Below are positions 25,085 to 32,452 of a stretch of DNA of 51,878 bases, piece after piece; the first letter of the stretch is position 1, and each line of letters opens with the position of its first letter. Position numbers and translations under genes: made by a program. The notes under the pieces were generated by a model. That model was not told where the DNA came from and ran no database searches. It saw only the letters and a list, made by a program, of their open reading frames with translations. The stretch comes from Bacteroidota bacterium (lineage in GTDB: Bacteria; Bacteroidota; Bacteroidia; Chitinophagales; Saprospiraceae), in assembly GCA_017857395.1 (NCBI GenBank), contig JAFMDF010000027.1, positions 1 to 51,878 on the forward strand, read 5' to 3'.

Positions 25085-27712
25085 ATGCAAACTACCAATA
25101 CTAAAACAAACGAAGAAATTCGTTTGGAAAAACGACCTACCTATAAAAAAATTATCATTGGACTTTGGTGTACTTTGATTGCAGGCCTATTAGGCTTTGC
25201 CGCACTAATGACGGTTGCCTCCTACGGCAAAATACCTTCTTTTGATAGTTTAGAAAATCCTAAAAATAATTTTGCGTCCGTTGTTTTTACAGCTGACGGA
25301 AGTACTTTAGGAGCCGGCTATTTTCGAGAAAATAGAGTACCTGTTGCTTACGAGGAAATCTCCCCTAATGTGATTAACGCTTTAATAGCAACCGAAGACC
25401 TTCGGTATTATGACCATTCAGGAATTGATTTCTGGGCATTATTGCGGGTATTATTCAAGACCGTTGCAGGAGGAGACCAGAGTTCTGGTGGCGGTAGTAC
25501 GATTTCTCAGCAATTAGCGAAATTATTATTTACAGGACAAACGGCTAAAAATCTTGGTGAAAGAGGCATCCAGAAACTAAGAGAATGGATAACAGCTATT
25601 AAATTAGAACGGACTTATACAAAAGAAGAAATTATGACCATGTACCTCAATGAATTTGAATTCATTAATGGTGCATTTGGTATAAAAGGAGCAGCAGAAA
25701 CTTATTTTGGAGAACGACAAGATTCCGTAAATATCCAGCAAGCAGCGATGATTGTCGGAATGTTAAAAAATCCTTCTTATTTCAATCCCGTCAGAAGACC
25801 AGAAAAAACTAAAAAACGTAGAGAAATTGTACTAAAACAAATGGAAGTCGCTGGTTTTTTAACACCTGCGGAATATGATTCTATTCGAGTCTTAGACTTA
25901 GGCTTGAAGTTTACTCGCCAGACCTACCGAGACGGATTAGCGCCTCACTTTAGAATCGTCTTGCGAAATCAATTAATGGCTATTCTGAAATCTGAAAATT
26001 CAGAAAAAAAAGCGGACGGTAGTGATTATGATATTTTTGTAGACGGCTTAAAAATTTATACTACATTAGATCGTAAAATACAAGCACACGCAGAAGCGGC
26101 AGCAGTTGAACACATGGAACAATTGCAAAAGACCTTTTTTAAAGAATGGAGAAATTCGGATCCTTGGACTTATGTAGAGGAAAAAGATGATTGGAATAAA
26201 AATCCAGGATTTGATAAAGAAGCAGAAAAAAAGCGCTTATTAAATATTCGTCAAAATGTCTTAAAACGTTTAATTCGAGAAACTGACTTATACGCAGAAT
26301 TAAAGAAAAAGCATATTGGTAAATCTCTAGCCGCTTTAAAACGAGATATCCCAGATATTCGATTAAGAGATACGGATTTGGAACGAATGCTCAATTCTAA
26401 TAAAGGCATCGCTACATTAATTAGTGAAAATAGAATTTCTGCAACACAAGCTTCTAATTACCGAAAGGTAATGAAAAATCCTAATTGGAAAAATGTAGAA
26501 AAGTACTGGCCTGAATTTCAAAAAGATGTGAAAGAATCTTTTGAAAAGCCAACTAAAATGAAGGTCTTCACTTATAATGCGCAGATGGAAAAAGACACCG
26601 TCATGACGCCATTAGAAGCAATCAAGTATAACCGAATGTTTTTGCAGATTGGTTCCATGGCAGTTGACCCAATTACGGGTCACGTTAAATCTTGGGTTGG
26701 CGGCGTTAATCACAAATATTTCCAATATGACCACGTTACTTCCATTCGACAAGTAGGGTCTACTTTTAAGCCATTTGTTTATGCAACGGCTATTCAAAAT
26801 CAAGGTTTTTCTCCTTGTATGGAAGTATTGGATGTCCAACACACCATCAAAGTAGGCGAAGGAAGTTTTATACTTTCAGAAGATTGGAGTCCAGCCAATT
26901 TTAGTCTATTTTCCAATAAAAGAGTTACCTTACAACAAGGTTTAAAGAAATCATTAAATTCGGTTTCCGTTTGGTTAATGAAAGAATTAGGGAGTCCAAA
27001 ACCGGTAGTAAATATCGTATCTAGAATGGGCATTGATACGGAATCAAAATATGCTAACGGTCAAAAAAGAATCTTACCAGTTCCTTCTTTAGCATTAGGA
27101 GCAACAGATTTATCTGTACAAGAAATGACGGGGGCTTATACGGTTTTTGCCAATAATGGTATTTATAATAAACCAACCTTTATCACAAGAATTGAAGATA
27201 GGAATGGTCGGGTTATATATGAGGATGAAGCATTAGAAAGAAAAGCATTAGATGCTACGGCAAATTATGTGATGGTCGAAATGTTAAAAAATGCAGCCAG
27301 AGGCAAAAGAGATTTTCATAAAATAAAAACAGAAGCAGGTGGTAAAACAGGAACGACTAACGACCATGTTGATGGTTGGTTCATGGGTATTACGCCAAAT
27401 TTAGTCGTTGGTACTTGGGTAGGCGGAGAAGACCAATGGATTCGTTTTAAAAATAAATCTTTAGGTCAAGGAGGTAAAATGGCGTATCCATTTTTTGCTA
27501 AATTAATGCTAAAAATTGAAGCGGATAAAGACCTAGATTTTGATACCAAAGCCACTTTCTTCAAACCACCTGGACAATTAGGGATTGAATTAGATTGTAG
27601 CAAATATCAAAACGCTGGAGATGTGATTGATTTTGAGAAAGGAGAAGACGATGGCTTTTTTGATGATATTTATGGGGATGAAGTAGAAGCAGATTCTTTA
27701 GGATTTCAATAG
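25085..27712 (+). CDS. Penicillin-binding protein 1A (transglycosylase/transpeptidase)
   Basis: An 875-residue bifunctional peptidoglycan synthase. One N-terminal membrane segment (about 24-48) anchors it in the inner membrane. The GT51 glycosyltransferase domain has the catalytic Glu104 in ATEDLRYYDH, then GGGSTISQQLAK and the EIMTMYLNE motif. The transpeptidase domain has S559-T-F-K562 (acyl-enzyme Ser), SLNS as the SxN motif and K754-T-G756. Between them is a charged, mostly helical insertion at about 345-525, longer than in many class A PBPs. The acidic C-terminus (about 850-875) has no known domain. No partner genes are adjacent. Probably essential for side-wall or septal synthesis. Confidence 0.95.
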   Translation: MQTTNTKTNEEIRLEKRPTYKKIIIGLWCTLIAGLLGFAALMTVASYGKIPSFDSLENPKNNFASVVFTADGSTLGAGYFRENRVPVAYEEISPNVINALIATEDLRYYDHSGIDFWALLRVLFKTVAGGDQSSGGGSTISQQLAKLLFTGQTAKNLGERGIQKLREWITAIKLERTYTKEEIMTMYLNEFEFINGAFGIKGAAETYFGERQDSVNIQQAAMIVGMLKNPSYFNPVRRPEKTKKRREIVLKQMEVAGFLTPAEYDSIRVLDLGLKFTRQTYRDGLAPHFRIVLRNQLMAILKSENSEKKADGSDYDIFVDGLKIYTTLDRKIQAHAEAAAVEHMEQLQKTFFKEWRNSDPWTYVEEKDDWNKNPGFDKEAEKKRLLNIRQNVLKRLIRETDLYAELKKKHIGKSLAALKRDIPDIRLRDTDLERMLNSNKGIATLISENRISATQASNYRKVMKNPNWKNVEKYWPEFQKDVKESFEKPTKMKVFTYNAQMEKDTVMTPLEAIKYNRMFLQIGSMAVDPITGHVKSWVGGVNHKYFQYDHVTSIRQVGSTFKPFVYATAIQNQGFSPCMEVLDVQHTIKVGEGSFILSEDWSPANFSLFSNKRVTLQQGLKKSLNSVSVWLMKELGSPKPVVNIVSRMGIDTESKYANGQKRILPVPSLALGATDLSVQEMTGAYTVFANNGIYNKPTFITRIEDRNGRVIYEDEALERKALDATANYVMVEMLKNAARGKRDFHKIKTEAGGKTGTTNDHVDGWFMGITPNLVVGTWVGGEDQWIRFKNKSLGQGGKMAYPFFAKLMLKIEADKDLDFDTKATFFKPPGQLGIELDCSKYQNAGDVIDFEKGEDDGFFDDIYGDEVEADSLGFQ

Positions 27713-27788
27713 TTTTATCTGATAAAGCATAAAATAGAATTAGCTTTTTGAGTCTTGGTTTCCATAAATAATCAAGTTCAAAGAAATC

Positions 27789-27847
27789 AAAAGGGGTTTT
27801 AAAAGCGGAATCGAGTATATTTTGATTCAGTTTTTAAAACCCCTTTT
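27789..27847. terminator. Hairpin after the PBP gene
   Basis: The arms 27789-27804 and 27832-27847 are exactly complementary (AAAAGGGG-TTTT core). The arm ends in a short T-run on the plus strand. Lies in the 203-base gap before pyrD and probably ends the PBP transcript. Confidence 0.6.
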
Positions 27848-27915
27848 ACAAATTATGTCGCCCGTATAATCTGTAAAAATATTATTCTAGTTCTACAAAA
27901 CAACCAACTATTTAA

Positions 27916-28944
27916 ATGTATAATTTATTAAAACCGTTTCTTTTTCTATTCCAACCAGAAAAAGCACATCATCTCACTATTACATTAGCTAGAATCGGCT
28001 TTAGTATTCCAATAGTAGGCTGGTTATTAAAAAAATATTACACCGTAGAAGATAAAAGTTTAGAACGAAAATTATTTGGTTTAACTTTTAAAAACCCTGT
28101 TGGCTTAGCTGCAGGATTTGATAAAGATGGCAAATATTTTCGCTTAATGTCGAATCTAGGATTTGGTTTTATCGAATTAGGTACGGTTACGCCTAAACCA
28201 CAAATAGGCAACCCTCAACCAAGGCTATTTCGATTGAAAGCAGATGAGGCGATTATCAATCGAATGGGCTTTAATAATGAAGGCGTAGGCGCATTAGTTG
28301 AACGTTTAAAAAAAGGCAAGCCTAAAAATTTAATTGTCGGAGGAAATATTGGTAAAAATAAAGTGACACCAAACGAAAATGCGTCGGACGATTATACTTA
28401 TGCTTTTGAGCAATTATTTCCTTACGTAGATTATTTTGTGGTAAATGTCAGTTCGCCGAATACGCCTAATCTTAGAGATTTACAAGAAAAAGAGCCGTTA
28501 ACAAAATTGCTTACTCTTTTACAGGATTTGAACCAACAAAAAAATAAGCCGAAACCTATTCTGCTAAAAATTGCACCTGATTTAACGGATACGCAGTTGG
28601 ATGATATTATAGACATTGTTGCTACCACAAAAATTGATGGCGTCATTGCTACGAATACCACGATTAGTCGAAGTGGCTTGAAGGAATCTCATGCCTCTAT
28701 CAAAGCTATTGGCAATGGTGGTTTAAGTGGACAACCTTTAACCAACCGAGCAACGGAAGTTATTCGTTATTTGTCTCAAAAATCTAATGGTAAATTAACG
28801 ATTATTGGAGTAGGTGGAATTGCTTCGGCAAAAGACGCGCAAGAGAAATTGGATGCAGGTGCTGCTTTGGTGCAGATTTACTCAGGTCTGATTTATGAAG
28901 GACCTGCTTTGATTCGACGAATTAATAAAGCGTTGATAAAATAA
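27916..28944 (+). CDS. pyrD: Dihydroorotate dehydrogenase (quinone), class 2
   Basis: A 342-residue membrane-associated flavoprotein that oxidises dihydroorotate to orotate and passes electrons to quinone, the fourth step of pyrimidine synthesis. The N-terminal helical extension (about 1-40) marks class 2. FMN and substrate motifs include [35 protein letters not shown] and [12 protein letters not shown], the last holding the catalytic-base Ser. Late motifs [13 protein letters not shown] and GVGGI complete the barrel. The stop codon lies within the left arm of a 36-base inverted repeat that separates it from the convergent DUF4097 gene. Confidence 0.95.
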   Translation: MYNLLKPFLFLFQPEKAHHLTITLARIGFSIPIVGWLLKKYYTVEDKSLERKLFGLTFKNPVGLAAGFDKDGKYFRLMSNLGFGFIELGTVTPKPQIGNPQPRLFRLKADEAIINRMGFNNEGVGALVERLKKGKPKNLIVGGNIGKNKVTPNENASDDYTYAFEQLFPYVDYFVVNVSSPNTPNLRDLQEKEPLTKLLTLLQDLNQQKNKPKPILLKIAPDLTDTQLDDIIDIVATTKIDGVIATNTTISRSGLKESHASIKAIGNGGLSGQPLTNRATEVIRYLSQKSNGKLTIIGVGGIASAKDAQEKLDAGAALVQIYSGLIYEGPALIRRINKALIK

Positions 28945-29044
28945 GAAGTAGCTTAGACCTCTGGTCTGAGTAGCACAGGGTTCAAATTATTTACTTGCTT
29001 ACTCAGAACTACTCAGACCAGAGGTCTAAGCTACTTCTTATTTT
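28938..29044. terminator. Perfect 36-base inverted repeat, probable bidirectional terminator
   Basis: Arms 28938-28973 and 29009-29044 are exact complements, with a 35-base loop. Each arm carries an inner palindrome (AGACC-TCT-GGTCT). The outer ends are A-rich on the left and T-rich on the right, so both convergent genes (pyrD and the DUF4097 gene) get a stem plus T-run. The repeat starts with GTAGCTTAGAC, close to GTAGCTTGGAC in the jetA/jetB repeat. Confidence 0.8.
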
Positions 29045-29047
29045 ACA

Positions 29048-29728
29048 CTAAATTTTCCTAAAAAATATATCACCACTAACCGTTTCCAAAGATAAAATCC
29101 TATCTCCTCCTCCATTAAGTTCGGATGTCAATTTTTTAGAATAGGCGGAACTATTTTTGTCTAAATCTATATCAAAGTCAGTATATATTTCTCCAGTCAC
29201 AGAACGAAGTTTCAATCTAGTTTGATGAGTTGCTGCTAAAGAAAAATCTACATATCCACTAATAGATTTCGCTCGCATTTCTCCCTTAAATCCTTTGATT
29301 TCAATATTTCCTGCAATCGTTTCCAAATCAACTTTAGCATTAACAGGAAGCATCAGTTCATATCGTACTTTAATACAATACATTCCTTTATTATGATAAT
29401 TCCTACTTTGTCCGTTACAATCCCAGCTTGAGGGTTTGTGTCCATCAAAGTCATAATCCGTTGCAATACTTAAAGAATTAGCATCATCGTCAATATCAAT
29501 TGTATGGACTTTTTCAATACCAGGTTCATTATAATCAATGATTGCTTTAAATCCCACTTCGGCTTTATTCCAAGTTTCAATGGTGATATCTGACCCAAAT
29601 TTTAGATTTAAATCCAGTCGCTTTCCTTGAGGCAAAGGAAATTTTTTTTCTACTATTTGCACCTCTTGCGCCAATAAAGCAATAGAGAAAAATAAGCTAA
29701 AGAATATATAAAAAGTACATCGTTTCAT
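29048..29728 (-). CDS. Secreted DUF4097-like beta-strand protein
   Basis: A 226-residue protein with a signal peptide ending LLAQ. The body is a run of short beta-strands of the DUF4097/adhesin-like type: VDLETIAGNIEIKGF, MRAKSISGYVDFSL, RLKLRSVTGEIYTDF and LSLETVSGDIFFRK, each with an S/T-G-x-I/V turn, as in a right-handed beta-helix. It resembles the next gene upstream (29865-30638). Both lie downstream of an ECF sigma and anti-sigma pair on the same strand, an arrangement seen in other Bacteroidota. A cell-envelope role or a sensing role for the sigma system is inference. ATG 29728 is chosen; ATG 29734 is possible. Confidence 0.75.
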   Translation of the reverse strand: MKRCTFYIFFSLFFSIALLAQEVQIVEKKFPLPQGKRLDLNLKFGSDITIETWNKAEVGFKAIIDYNEPGIEKVHTIDIDDDANSLSIATDYDFDGHKPSSWDCNGQSRNYHNKGMYCIKVRYELMLPVNAKVDLETIAGNIEIKGFKGEMRAKSISGYVDFSLAATHQTRLKLRSVTGEIYTDFDIDLDKNSSAYSKKLTSELNGGGDRILSLETVSGDIFFRKI

Positions 29729-29864
29729 AAGCATATTATTTTTGATAAAGGCATAATTGTATCAGGTGAATAAGCGTCTATTCACTAGTGTTTTATGCTA
29801 ATATAGTCGTAAGAAAAATTTAGTTAAAGGCTGTCCCAATTAGCTGTCTACTAACTGTTTATTC

Positions 29865-30638
29865 CTATTTTCCCTTGCGTAAATAAATATCAGAATTAAT
29901 CGCCCGAAGAGAAATTTCTACCCCACCACCATTAATCGTTCCAGATAAATTATGTCCACTTATCCGTTTCATGCCTTCTTTTCCTTTTCCCAAATCTACT
30001 TCAAAATCAGTATATACTTCTCCATTGATAGATTTCATTTTTAAATCTGCTTTCGTATTATTAGGTAAGGTGACGTCCACAAATCCATTGGTGCAAGAAA
30101 TAGAATTAGGCTGGTCTTGCTTGACAGCAGCATAAGTTATTTCTATATCTCCATTAACGGCGCTCGCCACCACGGGTCCGCTAGCATTTGCAATTTGAAT
30201 ATCAGAACCTTTCGCTTCTATTTCAAGTTCTCCGCCAACATCTTTGATACGAATTCCGTCTCCATTCCAATCTGTTTCTTCAATATAAATATCGGCATTT
30301 TTGGGTACTTTTAATTCAAAGTCCATATCGTTATTAGAAGCAGTTTTAATCGTCATCACATTTCCAGATTCATTTATTTCCAATCCCATGCCCGTATTAT
30401 CTGTCGCATTATTATACAAGGGGCGAAGGCCTCTTGCTCGTTCTGGTGGCGCTTCGTAATCATCCGTAGAAGCGATAACTTCAGAACTATTATGTGCCGA
30501 GATAACAATTGCACCTTTTGATTTAATAATTCGAATCTTTTGGTCTCCAGCGCTATTGCTAAATTTAGCGGTGTGCGACTGCGCAAAAACAAATTGAGTC
30601 AGGCAGGTTAATAAGCCAAATAAAAATATATTTTTCAT
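29865..30638 (-). CDS. Secreted DUF4097 family protein
   Basis: A 257-residue protein with a signal peptide (MKNIFLFGLLTCLTQFVFAQ). Repeated short strands with a S/T/N-G turn follow, for example ELEIEAKGSDIQIANASG, VVASAVNGDIEITY and DLKMKSINGEVYTDFEVDL, ending SLRAINSDIYLRKG. The ends of this and the neighbouring DUF4097 protein align (VYTDFEVDL / IYTDFDIDL, SDIYLRK / GDIFFRK), so the two are paralogues. ATG 30638 is chosen since it starts a clean signal peptide. Likely co-transcribed with the anti-sigma gene upstream (98-base gap). Function unknown. Confidence 0.78.
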   Translation of the reverse strand: MKNIFLFGLLTCLTQFVFAQSHTAKFSNSAGDQKIRIIKSKGAIVISAHNSSEVIASTDDYEAPPERARGLRPLYNNATDNTGMGLEINESGNVMTIKTASNNDMDFELKVPKNADIYIEETDWNGDGIRIKDVGGELEIEAKGSDIQIANASGPVVASAVNGDIEITYAAVKQDQPNSISCTNGFVDVTLPNNTKADLKMKSINGEVYTDFEVDLGKGKEGMKRISGHNLSGTINGGGVEISLRAINSDIYLRKGK

Positions 30639-30736
30639 GATATTGTTGATTTTAATTTTTAACAGCAAATGGAAAGCACTAGTAATTTTCTAGAATCATT
30701 AGCTTAGCGCTTTCTCTATTTACGTCGGGTGATTAC

Positions 30737-31537
30737 TTATAATAAAGTTTCTAAACCAGAAGCGGCACTATTTTTTACCGCATCTATCGTTTCCTTGTCT
30801 CGAAGAATTTCTTGAAATTGTGGATAAGCATCCTTCACTTTTAAGGTGACTAAAGCTTCCATAATCGCAATTTGTACTTCAGGACTTTTTTGGTTGGTCA
30901 AAGCTTTGACTAAGGCAGTAATTACTATTTTATTTTCACCAAATTGGACTAAGCCTTCAATGGCTTTTAATTGGACATTAATATTTTTGTCTAAGTTCAT
31001 TCGGTCAATTAAGGCATTTAAAATCTGGTCATCCATCCTCGTTTCTTTCAAACTAATATTAACGCCTTTAATTCGGTCACTTGCGGAAGTTTGTTGGAGT
31101 AAAGACAAAGCCAGTAATTTCTTTTGCCCCAGCATTTCCGATTTCAATGCGGCTATCTCCATTTGCTGAGATTGGTTATTTTTAAATTGTGTACCAATTC
31201 CAACGCCCATAATTAATAGGACAATAGCCGCTGCCATTTGAAGCAATTGATTAATACTAAACGTAAGGGTTTTATTAGATTGATTTAGGTTTACAATTGG
31301 TGTTGATTGTTGTTCGGCTGCCAATAATTGTTCAAATCGTTGTTTAGATTTAGTAGATGGTTGAACAAGAGGTACTTGCTCCATTAAGTCATCTAATAAT
31401 GTTAAATCTGCTAAAATCGCTCGCCATTTTTCAGAGGACATTAAATTATTTTCAACCTCTGTTATCTGCTCATCTGTTAAGTTATCTTCCCGATAATCAA
31501 TCAATTGCGTAGTTATATTTTGTGTATCCATATCCAT
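30737..31537 (-). CDS. Membrane anti-sigma-like protein with C-terminal HEAT-like repeats
   Basis: A 266-residue protein that follows the ECF sigma gene by 3 bases. The N-terminal 90 residues look like a short anti-sigma domain (LTDEQITEVENNLMSSEKW...LLDDLM). A single membrane segment lies at about 95-113 (INQLLQMAAAIVLLIMGVGI). The outer part (about 120-266) is helical, with repeats of a HEAT-like pattern (NVQLKAIEGLVQFG, PEVQIAIMEALVTLK, VKNSAASGLETLL). By position it should hold the sigma factor inactive until a periplasmic signal is sensed. No zinc-binding HxxxCxxC motif is present, so it is not a ZAS-type anti-sigma factor. Confidence 0.72.
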   Translation of the reverse strand: MDMDTQNITTQLIDYREDNLTDEQITEVENNLMSSEKWRAILADLTLLDDLMEQVPLVQPSTKSKQRFEQLLAAEQQSTPIVNLNQSNKTLTFSINQLLQMAAAIVLLIMGVGIGTQFKNNQSQQMEIAALKSEMLGQKKLLALSLLQQTSASDRIKGVNISLKETRMDDQILNALIDRMNLDKNINVQLKAIEGLVQFGENKIVITALVKALTNQKSPEVQIAIMEALVTLKVKDAYPQFQEILRDKETIDAVKNSAASGLETLL

Positions 31538-31540
31538 GAA

Positions 31541-32095
31541 TTAATACTTTTCCATTTTGAAAAAAATATGTCTTAATTGCTTTAAAGCTCGATGTACTTT
31601 CACTTTAACCGCTCCTTCCGAACATTGTAAAATTTCCGCCACCTCTCCATATTTCATTTTTTGAAAACGCGTCATCACCAGTATTTCTCTTTGCATATCT
31701 GGTAGATGCTGCATCGCCCGTTCTAGCTGCTGTAAATCTTCAGCATCTGCCATACTTTCTTCGATAGAAGCTGTTGCTATTACTAAATCATCAGGCTGTA
31801 CAAAATCAGAAATTCTATATTGTTTTTTATAATGATCTGTTTTAGCATTTCGAGCAATCTGATACATCCAAGAGCGAAAAGTCATGCCCGAAACATAAGA
31901 TTGTCGGTATTTCAAAATTCGTTCAAAAACGGTCTGTACTAAATCTTCACTTAACGCACCATCATAATTTTGGCGATAGAAAAAATTATACAAAGGCACT
32001 TGATAGCGGTCAAACAATACAGATAAGGCATTCAAGTTTTCTTGACTGACTTGTTCCATTAATTGTTCATCTGTATGTTTAATCGCTATTTGCAT
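31541..32095 (-). CDS. ECF RNA polymerase sigma factor
   Basis: A 184-residue sigma-70 family factor with only regions 2 and 4. Region 2 includes LFDRYQVPLYNFFYRQ, EDLVQTVFERILKY and TFRSWMYQIARNAKTDHYKK. Region 4 carries the DNA-binding helix-turn-helix YGEVAEILQCSEGAVKVKVHRALKQL. I start at ATG 32095 rather than a GTG at 32137. It heads a cluster with an anti-sigma-like protein and two DUF4097 proteins, likely its own regulon. ECF factors with this neighbourhood usually respond to envelope conditions; the signal is unknown. Confidence 0.9.
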   Translation of the reverse strand: MQIAIKHTDEQLMEQVSQENLNALSVLFDRYQVPLYNFFYRQNYDGALSEDLVQTVFERILKYRQSYVSGMTFRSWMYQIARNAKTDHYKKQYRISDFVQPDDLVIATASIEESMADAEDLQQLERAMQHLPDMQREILVMTRFQKMKYGEVAEILQCSEGAVKVKVHRALKQLRHIFFKMEKY

Positions 32096-32261
32096 TAACG
32101 GTATTCTTTTTAGTCGGTGTGTAACGGATGATTTCACATTTAACTCATTTAATCCTCATTTTTAAATTATTTCCGACAAGGGTACTGGGCATTTTTGGAA
32201 TGGTTACAAAAAAGTTAAAAATATTTTTTGAGGTGCGTAAATAAGTTCAAATTAGCTTGGC

Positions 32262-32321
32262 ACAACTCACAGAGTTATGTTACTGTTAACTGCTCGAAAG
32301 TAACACAACTTTGTGAGTTGT
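32262..32321. repeat. 23-base inverted repeat with palindromic arms
   Basis: Arms 32262-32284 and 32299-32321 match at 21 of 23 positions. Inner palindromes AACTC-ACA-GAGTT and CACAA-CTT-TGTG lie in the arms. The left edge AGCTTGG is shared with the repeats at 19227 and 28938. The element lies in the 357-base gap between the sigma gene start and the parC end. The rest of that gap holds only the terminator at 32350-32399. Confidence 0.7.
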
Positions 32322-32349
32322 ATCGCATATCGTTCATTCTTTTCACCCA

Positions 32350-32399
32350 ATAAAAAAAGTGACGCTAAAACAAAATTTGCTCTAACATCACTTTTTTAT
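32350..32399 (-). terminator. Terminator of the parC gene
   Basis: The arms 32350-32362 and 32388-32399 pair as AAAAAAGTGA/TCACTTTTTT. On the minus strand, the direction of parC, the stem ends in a run of T. It lies about 55 bases after the parC stop codon. Confidence 0.7.
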
Positions 32400-32452
32400 T
32401 AACATATTATCGAAGGTAAATTATATTATTTGACCACTCGATATTTTTTAAT

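Noticed and set aside
30817-30825. Single TGTGGATAA (DnaA box) inside the anti-sigma gene
   Set aside because: Isolated and within coding sequence; expected by chance in AT-rich DNA.
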